From NCBI GenBank assembly GCA_026214975.1, contig CM047805.1:2046001-2110000 (forward strand): a stretch of 64,000 nt of DNA. Reading direction: 5' to 3'. The position numbers and the translations under genes were made by a program. This DNA comes from Gentiana macrophylla. Its lineage: Eukaryota; Streptophyta; Magnoliopsida; Gentianales; Gentianaceae. Each line of letters begins with the position of its first letter. The stretch's first letter is position 1. Shown one piece after another: positions 34,389 to 45,347 of this stretch. The notes under the pieces were generated by a model, which had not been told where the DNA came from, searched no databases, and worked only from the letters and a program-made list of their open reading frames with translations.

Positions 34389-37300
34389 CACCCACAACAA
34401 TTCAACGCTAGAGATGTATAATATAGGTCCACAGAACATGTGTCCTTACCATTCATCTGCAAAAAAAAAAAAAAAAAAACACAAAAAAATCCAGAATTAT
34501 GATTGCTCTAAATGGAGATTTTATGAACCCAAGCTTCTACAACACAGTAAAAACAACTTGATTATCACAACCAACCCAGGACAAACTGTATGCAAGTATA
34601 AAGAAAATGTGGGGGAGTTGAGTGTATGAGGGAGTTGGTAACAATGAAAAGCGAATAGCAAAATGTACTTCTCAGACAAATGTAACATCCACCCACACTT
34701 AATTCAAGTCTTCAACTTTTTCTACTCCTGTGATCCAATCAATAAAAGTCCCTCATTCGCATCAACAAATATACCCCCGATCACTCATTAAATGAATCCA
34801 TTCTCTTTCCAATCTATAAAACAGTCAAAGAACATCTTACAACTTTCAATTAATGTGTTTGACACATTGATAAGTTTTCTACAACTTTAAGAGCTGTATT
34901 AAAAATAAGTTTTTTAAAAACTTAAGTTTAATGTATAGTTTTTAAAACATAAGATTTTAAAACATATGATTGTTTCAAGAACCTATATTCCATTCCAAAC
35001 ACCTTTCTTCTATTTAAGGTTTGAGTTTTATTTTCTAGGCTTCTTCGACAATCTTTCATTAGACAAAATCTCTTTTCTTGTTTCATATATATTCAGTATC
35101 ATCAAATAACTTCAAATTTCTGAATTCAAAAATGTGGGAAATCTCAAGATGGAAAAAAAAAAATCACTCAAAAACAAAGAAAAATTGATAATGCACAAAT
35201 GATGTTGAAGCTAAAAGTCATACTCGTACCATAATATTTTGAGGTTCTGTGAACTCCCTTAGCATGACCTTTGCAAGCCATAATCAATCAAGGTGAAAGG
35301 TGAATCTTGATTTCTTTCGGTTATCACGAACACAAAAGGTCAACGATTCTTTAACTGCAACATCAAGAAGTTCACATCAAAACCAACTCGATAGCCTTTA
35401 TTCGTGAGACGGTGCATTAAATATTGATAAAAACGTCTATTGCCTGATCAACCACCTACCAAATCATGGGCTGCCATAAATTTGAATCTTGTAGTGTAGC
35501 TGGCATTAAACACGTTGAAACAGAAATTTCACATCTTTTACTCATGTTCAACAAAACTACCACTCCTACGGCGTCAAAAGGAAATGTCCTAGACGCAAAC
35601 CTTTTACTCACGTGAAACACGACTGCCAATCTTCAATATGTAGGATGCATTACGGGTGGCACGCTCACCAGCCTTCATGTTGGATACTCCGATGGCCAAC
35701 CCTGTCAATTCTTTTTTCTCTGCATATGCAGAAAACTGAACGCATAAACTTGAGCAGCACAACTTTGACTGGAAATCTATTATTTTTAAGCAACGCTCCC
35801 GTGGTACTACTTTATCGAAACATCACCATTATCACTCTTATGAACTGAATTTGTTAACTAATACCTTAGCAACTTATATGAGTGAAATTGTCTGAAATCA
35901 TGTTCCAAATAGAGAAAATTATATCAGTCCCACGACTATAATAACACATTATACAGTTGCTTTTTATAGTGAACAAAAATGTCAGCAGCCGATTTACACA
36001 TGTAGATTAAAGGAACAAAATTCAAACATGAGGCTTCGCCATTTAATATGCCATAAATGAACTTGAGAATTGAAGAGAAAAACTTAAAATTCCAGTGGTT
36101 GCCGCTCTTGCCATGTATCTTCAAACATGTGTTTGGTGCTTTCAATCCATGCCTTAGAGTGCACTGCAAGCAATAAAAAATAAAAAAATAAAATCACACC
36201 AATAGCTTGCTCAACCCTATACAGATAAGCAGAAAAGAATGATTTCAAAAAACCAAAGTAAAGTATTCCTCCTTCATAAAAACTTGTAACAAAGCTTGCA
36301 AAGTGTGTGTTCATCTTGTTAACATCTTATGGAGCATAACTACCATCTAATGCTCTTTACTTATTGAACCCCAATCAACTGGAACATTGCAAAGTTTCAC
36401 TAAACCAATATGAATCTAAGCTGAAAATGAGAACCGCACAAACAAAACGACATTGAAATTGAACAAATTACCTTCTGCATGGTTATCTCATTGAGGTCGC
36501 TTCAGTTGAGTAACGTCAATATGTAGGATGCATTACGGGTGGCACTCCACCACTGAGGCGTAAACCTATCGAAAGCAACAACAGATATCATAAAATTTTG
36601 AAGGTATAAAAGAAGAACACCAACAGAAATCATAAATACAATAAAATAAAATAATTATAAAAAATTAGGTATGACTTGGAACAAAATTTGACATGGATAG
36701 GAAAAAGAAATAGCAAAATGGCTTAATTGTCCGTACGTAATAGATAGGGAAGAATCAACTCACAGCAGGCTGGCAATCACCATCATCTTCAACAAATTGC
36801 CCATGGGCCGGATGCATCAACTCCATCGATCTGCTACCATGGGAAGAATTTTAGAGGTTGAGTGTGTCCCATGATCATGATTCACATGCTCCAACGCTTC
36901 CCATTCCTCCAGATTAGGCACATTTGATCCCCAGCTAGGCATGTCCTTTTCTGGAATCCTTTTTCACATTAACTGGGTGTATAGGAGGAGGACTGGCCCT
37001 TAAATGCTGGGTCCTATGGATCTGAGCATCCAACGTGTAAGTTGGAGCAATAAGCTTAAGATCCACATCTGAGAGTGATTGGATATCACCGGTAACCCTT
37101 GAAAAGTTAATAACTGCACAACAATATGAACAATGATTGATCAAATAGAGCTTGAATATCAAAAAAATTAAAGAACAACACATAGAAGCAGACAACACAA
37201 ATTTGGCTGAAATTGCCATTTCCGTAGAAGAAAATCAAATTAAGTTAACCACCCAAGTTTCAATTAATCAATTCAACCTGTCAAACACACACATAGCTTC

Positions 37301-37968
37301 ATCATCCTTTGTTTGTTTAATTGTAGATAGAAAGAGACACTAAAAAGAATTAATTACATATCTATATATCATCGTGAAATAGTAGACTTACAAATTTATT
37401 GTCGTGAAAGAGTAGAGAAAATGATCATCATTGTCAATCCAGTTCATCATGTAAGAACCCATATGGACTTTCGGTTGATACACTGAAACGCCGATTTGAA
37501 ATGAATTGAAGAAGAGAATTCGATTGGAATTGGAGATGATCAGGATGAATAAGCAAAACGATTATGAGAGGGTGAGTTATTTTAGAAGAAAATGGGTTAG
37601 GGCGTTACTTATCCCTGTAAACGTGGGAAGTTTTTTATTTTTATTAAATTTTTAGGGTTTTATTCTTTTGGGTGAGTTATTTTGGGAGCAAGTGAGAAGA
37701 TAAATATGCAGTTTCAACGTAGATGGGAAGTTGGGGGACGTGTGCTGGTGGGTTTTTTTTTTTCCTTTTTCTTTTGAGAACGTGGGATAAGCCAATAAAA
37801 AAAACCGTAAGATATGATTTTTTTTTTTTTTTTTTTTTTTGTTTTGTTTTGGAAAGCAGATATTAAAGGAGCCTAAAAAAAGATATTAAAGGAAATGGGT
37901 CGTGGAGCGGGTCAATTGGCCTATTGCGGGTCAATTGACGGTTTTTCGTTCTGAAATATTAATATAGA
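34387..37968 (-). mobile_element. Helitron-like element H0, minus strand, with NOB1 fragment; 3' end unresolved
   Basis: Read on the minus strand from 37968 the sequence starts TCTATATTAATATTTCAG and soon contains GTCAATTGACCCG and CCAATTGACCCGC. This is the same 5' signature as the plus-strand elements H1 and H2. It therefore stands head to head with H1, separated by 12 bases of AT repeat. The interior holds a NOB1 exon and other unassigned sequence. I could not find the expected CTAG end with a GC hairpin on the left side, so the left limit is a guess. 34430-36480 has no recognisable gene; the small open frames there look fortuitous. Confidence 0.5.
36764..37113 (-). pseudogene. NOB1: NOB1 (rRNA-processing endonuclease) exon fragment, frameshifted
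   Basis: After an acceptor (TGCAG at 37114-37118, minus strand) the exon encodes NFSRVTGDIQSLSDVDLKLI and the following TYTLDAQIH, the end of the PIN nuclease domain of NOB1. With frame changes it continues as PEKDMPSWGSNVPNLEEWEA and HGQFVEDDGDCQPA. NOB1 cleaves the 3' end of 18S rRNA during 40S ribosome maturation. At least two indels break the frame (near 36960 and 36830). A donor follows at 36762-36763. The N-terminal PIN part and the zinc ribbon were not found. This is a gene piece, most likely captured by the Helitron-like element around it. Confidence 0.85.
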
Positions 37969-39002
37969 TATATATATATATCTATACTATATATATATAG
38001 AGGAAGAGTTTTAACCCAATTACCCGTTAATTGACCCGGAAAAAACACTACAAAACCCGTTTTCCATACCCGAAAACCCGGAAAAATAAAGAAAAATATT
38101 ATTAAAAACGGATCGTGGGATAGTGGGGAGTTAGAATGAGAGTTGTGGTAATAGTGGGTTGGTTAATTTCTTTTTTTATTAGTGGTGATAGGTTAAATTT
38201 TTTTTTAATTTCTTTCACTCTTATCTCTTTCTTTGCTTTGCTATTTTTATTTTTTTTTTTTTTCACGCAAATTGGGTCGTGAGAACATGGGAAATGAAAG
38301 TGTGGCAGTTATAATTAGAGTAGTGTTATAATGGGAGTGGTGTCGGATAATAGTATGAAAGTAGTGTTAAAAAAAAAAAACACGGCAAAAAAATGGGAAA
38401 AGAACTGCCCACGTCAAAAAAAGGAAATATATTCTGCAAACAAAAAAATATTATGGAAAAATAAATAAATAAATAACAAAATTCAATATAACTACCCACC
38501 ATCACTATCACTATTCCCACCTTCCCACAACTTCTTCTATACACGCTTTGATTAAAAAAAAAAACATAAAATCTGCAAACAAAAAACCTACCCACGTACC
38601 CACCCCCTTTTTAAGGAACAAACACACCATTTACACAAATACAACACATAACCGTCCACCCTCATCTCTGGCTATTATCTCCCATATATTCTCACCATCT
38701 TATCACATCAAACTACCCCTCTTGCTGCACATTACTTTTCAAATATTCCTCTGCATTCCTTTCCATTCCATCCTCCCTTCCTTTCCAACACGCCATTTAC
38801 ACAATTATTGTACATCTTCCTGCAACAACATTTCAGGCACATTTACAACAACATTCATTAGTAGAAACACAGCAAGACAGGTGCAGAAACACAGCAATAC
38901 AGGTGCAGGTTTGTTTTCCATTTCCCGAACTATTGCGTTGTCAATGGCTTATGACACAGCATATTGCATATTTGCAGGAAAATTCCTACCTCCACAGTCT
39001 AC

Positions 39003-39470
39003 ACCATTTTTGGTGTTTTTTATTCCACCTAATAAGTTTGTGTTTCCATCTATTTTGCAGATTCTACTTGAGTGTTAGTACACAAATTAGTTCCAAACAC
39101 CTTCAATTGCAGAAAATAGTCCAGGTACACAAATTAATCCCTACATTCAGATTTACACATGCTTAATCATTTATTAATTTAACACAATTCTCAGCTTCAA
39201 ATCACATATTATGTCTACACCATTTGTTGCATGGTCTTATTTACACCAAATAACATTTTTGGTGCTTTTTATTCCACCTAATAAGTTTGTGTTTCCATCT
39301 ATTTTGCTGATTCTACTTGAGTGTTAGGTACACAAATTAGTTCCAAACACCTTCAATTGCAGAAAATAGACCAGGTACACAACTTAATCCCTACATTCAG
39401 ATTTACACATGCTTAATCATTTCTCACTTTAACACAATTCTCAGCTTCAAATCACATATTATGCATTGGG
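39003..39470. repeat. Tandem duplication inside H1, period about 249 bp
   Basis: Two copies share TTTTTATTCCACCTAATAAG, TTGTGTTTCCATCTATTTTG, CCAAACACCTTCAATTGCAG and CAGCTTCAAATCACATATTA with only a few differences. The TTGCAG / TTTTGCAG motifs suggest retained splice acceptors of a captured gene. Confidence 0.85.
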
Positions 39471-40729
39471 ATGTAATTACCTAAACAAAGACTGTAAATA
39501 CCACGACTTTTTACTCTCAATTACTATTAATGTTGTTTTTATCTTACTTATGTACACTTCATACCATGTTAAATACATCACTCTACACACATTGTCTTAA
39601 ACCATTTTTACACTACTGCGTTCAATACCATGCACCTCACTGCCCCATTTACATAATATCAGTTAAAATATAAATTACAACAAATATTTTTTAGTCATCA
39701 AATTTAATGATAAACATGCCTGTACAATTTTACAATTTACTCATCACTTATAAATCCCTCATCAAAATTAAAAACAAATACAGCCTTAATAAAAGTAAAA
39801 ATTTTCAGACACTTTCATCACATAACGGTTATGTAAAATTACACTTTAATGAGTAAACCATTTTAATGACCTTCGAATATAATGACAATGCCGATTCAAA
39901 TTTAATATTTTTTCCAAAACACAGACAATCATTCTTTGAATAAAACAATATAACACCACTTATCGATTTCATTCATTATGGATTACATAAAACTTAATTT
40001 TGACAAACCGACATACTACAAAGTCGAGAAGAGGAATTACAGATGATTAAACCCATCGCTAACAACGAAATGAAAGAGATATTACCCGATTAAGTTATTA
40101 CGAGTTGATTTGTAGATATAGCCTTCATACGCCTCAGATCGATTCATCGGATGCCCGATTAAGGTATCACGAGTTCAGATTTGTATATAAACACATCATA
40201 GGCCTCGGATCGAGTCATCATAGCCTCCGTAGAGTAAACGAGATTTGTTGAAATGGACATCATCGGCCCCTCGAGCTTCCTCGCATACGCCTCGGTTGCA
40301 TGTATTCTTCAAACTAAAACTCCCCATTCGGATCGTCACACGACTTCTTTATATCGTGAGCAAGAACGACTTTTTATTTTCCGATCTCATATTTGAAGCA
40401 TATGGACCGGGTTGAGTGAAAAATCGGTGATGAATCAGCAGTTATTTGTTTTTGGAGTGACGATCCGACTCTCGAAAAGAAGAGAGAGAGAGGAGAGGGA
40501 GGAGAGGCGAGGGTGAGCGTGAGATAATGCGGTGAGGATGGTTATTTTTAGGGTTGAGGATTTTATATGGTGAGGAATGGGTGAAATTTGAGCTTCTTTG
40601 TTTGAATAAAACTCGGTTCACATGATTAGTAAATAAGCCCAACCATTTTAATTTGTAGAATGGGTTAATTATATCATAAAAAAGTTATATAATAACCTTT
40701 GCTTTTATATCATTTTTGGATATTGTATT

Positions 40730-41295
40730 TTTCAGAAATGGCAACTCCAATTGAATATTGGTTCAACAAGCAGACAAGCTAAACCAAAGAAAAGGGTGGG
40801 GGCGATCAGGACCTTCCCCCCAAATATAAACGGGCCAATGTGGAAGCATGATCAAGCGGGAACTTCTATGGAACTTACTAATGAAGAGCCCCACAAAGAT
40901 CATGTCTGTTGATGTCATCGTGGTAGAAGACGATGATTACGAGCCGAAGTACACCACAAGAAGAGGACCCAGGAGGAGGAAGACTCAAGAAAATGAAAAT
41001 CGTGGGTAGAAGCAAACGCGGAGCATGAAGACACGCCAACCCCGGAGTATGTTCGAACCCCCCGGACCCGATGATGGAAGACCATGCCTCTCTGATATGG
41101 GAAGCAACACCATTAGAGATTGTTTATCTCCATAACCCCTTGATGATCCGGGGTAGAGAATACCACTGGGCCAATGGATACGAAAGGCGGGTCTGGGATG
41201 AGTGTTTAGCCCTACGAGAGGAGATTCGGGACTTGAAGGTTGCATTGTGTGATGCAAAGAGGAAGATTGAGCACATGAAACAGGGGATCATGTGA
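40730..41295 (+). pseudogene. Unidentified gene-like fragment inside H1
   Basis: This stretch has higher GC and better coding character than its surroundings. In changing frames it reads GPMWKHDQAG, an acidic VDVIVVEDDDYEPKY, a basic TTRRGPRRRK, and a last open frame from 41071 to 41295 with WANGYERRVWDECLALREEI and DLKVALCDAKRKIEHM, which looks like a short coiled coil. I do not recognise the source gene. It could be a captured host fragment or the remains of an element-encoded protein. Confidence 0.4.
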
Positions 41296-42557
41296 TTGGC
41301 TCATTCTTTTGTGATGTTTTTTTTTTGTTTGTTTCACTTAAATTCCTACATTGCAGATCATTGTAAATATTTCATTCATGTTTTTTTTTTGGTTTCATCT
41401 ACAAATTCCTACATACATATATATCATTGTAAATATTTCATTAATGCCATTTTTTTTGTTTCACTTAAATAGCTCTTAAATTACTACAATATCTACATAT
41501 TTCTACATACACAACTCGACTTTTCAAATAAAATGTTCTCCGTCCATCATGCACGGGTTTTTGGCTAGTATATATATATATATATATCTATCTTCTTATT
41601 ATATATTTTCAAGGAAAAAACTGTCAATTGACCCGTTTTATCCGATTGACCCGCCCCATACCCGCCCCTTCTACTCATAGTGTCATTAAAAAAAATCAAA
41701 CTGCATCGCCCACGTCCTCCTCTCAAGCTCCCCACTCGTCGCACGGCCCTTTTCCATGCCGAAAAAAAAAACGGAATCCCTCATCTATTTTCAATCCATA
41801 AAGTCCCTCTTCTCCTCCTCAAGGTGGTAATTCTTTTTACTCAGGTATTGTGCATGTTTTTTTTTTATAATTTATTTTGATTGATATTTTTCTTTCCATA
41901 TTTGAATTGGGGATTATATGTGTAATTCTTAGCTGTTTCCGTATGCAACCGAGTGGCGGGGCACAGATGGGGCAATGGCCGTGTCCGAGCGTGTAGTCGC
42001 CGCTATGTGTCCGTCATGCATCAACAAAGACAAAGAAATTAGGTTTTGAGCAAAGAAGAACAAAGAAACGACATCGAGAGAGAGGTTAGGATTTTTTTTT
42101 TTTTAATTTATTGTGTGTACTTTGTATTATTATTGTCAATTGAGGTCATTTGCTTAGGATTTGGATGCGGATATGAGTCAAGTGCAACCATATAATATAA
42201 ATGTGGTTGTGAAAAGGGGAACAATAAATTGCTTGATAATTCTTTACGTAATTTGGTTGATCTTGCCAGATTGCTTTGATCCTTCCTTTCCCATTCCACT
42301 CTCTGATTTGTGTGGCTGACAATTTGTTTTTAACTTTTTCTTTATTTTAGAATATTACTAAAGTGCGAGCTAAAGAAGTTCTTGAATTTGTCCAGAATAC
42401 AGATAGGTAATTTTTCAATCTTCTAATCACTATGATTTACTGGAACAGTACTATGTATTGAGTATTTATATGTTGAACTTGGATACTCTGCTTTTGTGGT
42501 TCTCCTTGGCTTTCTGTTAGCATTAATGGTTATAATTTTTGCATCACCATTTTACAG

Positions 42558-42993
42558 GGTCCAAAGAATTGTCTAGAGATCAGGTGTTGGAGCACTTAGG
42601 GTTGAGTGTTGCTGGTGCAGGCCGGTGAGGTGGGATTCAGAAAGTTGGGATTATTCATATTGGAATGGGTTATAATGAAGTTACTGGTTTTTCTTTGCAT
42701 CCATTGCTAATATGGCATTCATTCGGTGCGGTTTGTTGATCAAATAATTGATCATCTTTTTTATTCTTCATTGATGATAGTTGTGCCATGAATATTGAAT
42801 CTTTGTTGAATGTAGTTGCTTGATGAGTTGCCGACAGATCAATGGCCGGTGCCTCCAGGAAACAGGGCTTTAAAGTGTACCGGTGTGGTGTTGATCGTGG
42901 CGGCCCGGTTTGCTCGGGCCTTTGCATCAAATACCGGTGCTAGGATTACCACTTTAGTTGGAGGACCTTCCACGGAAGGGCGGCAAGAAATTG
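42558..42993 (+). pseudogene. SEC23: SEC23 (COPII coat) gene fragment in H2
   Basis: Two exon pieces separated by intron-like sequence. The first (42560-42690, after TTTACAG) reads LSRDQVLEHLGLSVAGAGR, then a stop, then GGIQKVG. The second (42816-42993) reads [33 protein letters not shown] and [16 protein letters not shown]. These match the trunk-domain region of SEC23, the GTPase-activating subunit of the COPII vesicle coat. The internal stop and missing sequence show that it is not functional. It lies in the element's own orientation. Confidence 0.88.
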
Positions 42994-43530
42994 TAAAACT
43001 CTTGCCTTTTTGGTTGAAAATATCATGTTATTCTTGCTTTTGGTAGCTTACTTTGTGAATAGTGTTACCATGGCCATATGAACTCTATTATTCTGGTTTA
43101 TGTGTATCAAATTGTCATATTCGCATTGATCTTCATTGTGGAGGTTATGGTTTTAATGAGTGTCGTGTATATGCATATCTTACGTTATTTTATTGCATGA
43201 TTTTGAAGTTTTTTTTGCTTCCATCTTCATGTGTTACCAATATACGAATGCTTGAAGTTGAAATCGAATTGTGGAATTATTAGAAATTCAAAATGCAACT
43301 ATGCAAGTTTATTTAAATAGATTCAAAGGCAATAGGGTAGTCACATTTTTATTTTGGAAAATTAGTCTCAGAATATATTTTGTTAATTAAACGTGAGTAA
43401 TCTGAAGTGCATGCTATTTGTGCAGCTTTGACTTCAAGTGATGTTATGGTCACTTGAAAGTGATTTCTATTGCTCATCAAGAAGCAAATGACAAAATCAA
43501 GGTCCGAGATTTTTAAAATTTTCAAGATTT

Positions 43531-44010
43531 GAAGAATAAGAGTGGTGGTGGATTGGCGCCATTGGAGTCGCGCAAGGCAAGTTAGTTAGCTCAATATTTT
43601 CATTTGTCATGGTGAAATTTTCTTCAATTCTATTTGAGTTTTGATCTTTTTTTCTGAATTTATTATTGTGCGGAAAAAGTTGGATGAACACGATGCGCCG
43701 CCGAAATACCAGAGCGTGGGCATAATAGTAGGTGTCACCGGTATCGTCGGAAATGTTCTCAATGTGATTATCCCTGATTCTCCCAATTTGCAGCATATTT
43801 GTTTACAAACAGGGCGTAAGCATTATATTTGTCTCTTTGAATCTTGGGGAATGACACTCCCACATGATCCTCTATTGCACGAGGATTTACCCGTCTTGAT
43901 GTGCGAATTTTTACTACGTTTTGGAGGAGATTTTATTCGAGGAGCTGCGAAAAGTGAGGGATTAACATGGTTTGTTCTTCGGCCGGGAATATATTTGGGT
44001 TTCCATGCTT
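43531..44010 (+). pseudogene. PRISE / progesterone 5-beta-reductase-like gene fragment in H2
   Basis: An N-terminal exon piece (43540-43576: WWWIGAIGVAQ, start codon lost) is followed by intron sequence. The second exon from about 43671 reads KKLDEHDAPPKYQSVGIIVG and VTGIVGN, the Rossmann nucleotide-binding start. A large internal deletion then joins it to VLNVIIPDSPNLQHICLQTG, RKHYICLFESWG and EGLTWFVLRPGIYLGF. These are motifs of the PRISE family (short-chain dehydrogenase/reductase; progesterone 5-beta-reductase and iridoid synthase). The acceptor is mutated (GTGCGG in place of GTGCAG). The deletion removes the middle of the cofactor domain, so it is inactive. Confidence 0.87.
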
Positions 44011-45347
44011 AGCTCTGCAATATATACACAATGCTTTAAGGTAAAAATTTTGTATTCAAACGAAGAAGGCATTGCTTTGAATGCGATACCGTCTTTTATG
44101 ATTCAGTTTTTGATTAATAATGAATACTATTTGTTACAGGTGTTTGTTTCTCAAATGAATGGGAATAACTATTCTTCACATTCTGCACATTCATTCCATG
44201 TCGGTAAAACGAGGTTGAAACTTAGTAAAGGATGGATTACAAAGGCAAGGGACTCATATTCTGGATCAATGCAGGTACTGCAACAATTATACGCGTATCT
44301 ACAGATCACTTATCGATATAGTCTATACATGATTGTATGAGGAAAAAACTCGGTTCTTACCTGTTTTTCGTGTAAAACAAAAACAAAAGAATCAGAGTCT
44401 TTTCATGATATTTAAAAGTGTTGTTTTTCTTTAAATTCAGCTATGCGGATTCCGAGGATGGGGGAATTCAGGTGCAAATACATTTCAGTCCAATTTGGTA
44501 CAACTTGAATATTAGTTATTTTTTATCACTATATGTGGTTTTACTATATGTTCAAAATTCTTGAGTTGCTCAATGTTTAGAAATAATGTATGATGCTGTG
44601 TAGAGTTTATCATAATAACAGTGTTGTTTCACATTATGCTCATATATTTACAATGGTTCACATATTTTCTTTTTCATTTGCTTACATATTTTTAGTTACA
44701 TTTTTGTACCCATTGAACTTTTGTGCATGCATTTTCCTATTGAGTAACTAATCTAACATTTTGAATTGTCTATTGTATAGTTGCAGAAGAGATTGCTACT
44801 CACTCATCTCAACTTGCTGAATTTGGGTTACCGGGTTAGTGTCTTAGATTATGTATGGAGGAAGCTTTGAATGACAATAAGACTAAGGTTCCAATATGAT
44901 GTTTTTTTTTTTTTTTGGAATGAAAACATAGTTTAATTAGTTTGGATAGTGGATATTTTCTCATGGACATGAGTACCATTGCAGAGTACATGATTGTTAT
45001 GAAAAAAGAATCAAGTACTACGATATTTATTTGGTTCATATATGAATGAAACTCTACATAGGTATGATTGTTATGAAAATAGAATCAACTACTACGATAT
45101 TTATTTAGTTTATATATGAATGGAATTTTAAATGAGAATTCAAATCAGACAACATGACCTCTTATTAGTACGATATATTATTCACTACTTTTACGTTACA
45201 CGTAAGAATTATAAACATGCATGATGTACATATTACCTCATCATAAGTTTCAAATATAAACACAACATTTTTGTAACATATCATTTTCCTTTAATACTCA
45301 TTTTCAAAGCTTACGTCCTTCCGTGCATCGCACGAGTTTCCTACTAG

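Larger units (their letters stand above)
37981..41568 (+). mobile_element. Helitron-like element H1
   Basis: Begins TCTATACTATATATATATAG and soon contains TTAATTGACCCGG. Ends CCGTCCATCATGCACGGG followed by TTTTTGGCTAG, then T. The expected features of a Helitron are all present: 5' TC, a 3' CTRR preceded by a short hairpin, an A/T insertion site and no target duplication. Its last 110 bp are closely similar to the end of H3, including CACTTAAATAGCT, AAATTACTACA and CGACTTTTCAAATA. No Rep/helicase protein is encoded, so it is non-autonomous. It holds a tandem duplication (39003-39470), an unidentified gene-like fragment (40730-41295) and otherwise AT-rich sequence. GA-rich DNA at 40480-40520 is low complexity. 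Confidence 0.8.
41587..45347 (+). mobile_element. Helitron-like element H2 carrying SEC23 and PRISE fragments
   Basis: Starts TCTATCTTCTTATTATATAT and then CTGTCAATTGACCCG. Ends CCGTGCATCGCACGAG plus TTTCCTACTAG, then T in an AT repeat. It follows H1 directly, separated by an 18-bp AT tract. No Rep/helicase gene is present. It carries parts of two unrelated host genes in the same orientation as the element, with intron sequence, plus other exon-like pieces such as NITKVRAKEVLEFVQNTDR at about 42351-42408. Capture of several host-gene pieces is a known habit of plant Helitrons. Confidence 0.82.

Noticed and set aside
34414..36314. Small open frames as host genes
   Set aside because: None shows a family motif, consistent splice sites or conserved length. 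The region has an AT-rich, transposon-like composition.
37392..37462. Minus-strand exon starting ATGGGTTCTTACATG joined to the NOB1 exon as a chimeric gene
   Set aside because: With the best donor and acceptor, the join meets a stop two codons after the splice. No source gene was recognised.
38326..39166. Open frames of 176, 89 and 87 codons as a possible H1 protein
   Set aside because: They are low-complexity, hydrophobic or Ser/Thr/His-rich translations of AT-rich sequence and overlap each other. No Rep or helicase motif is present.
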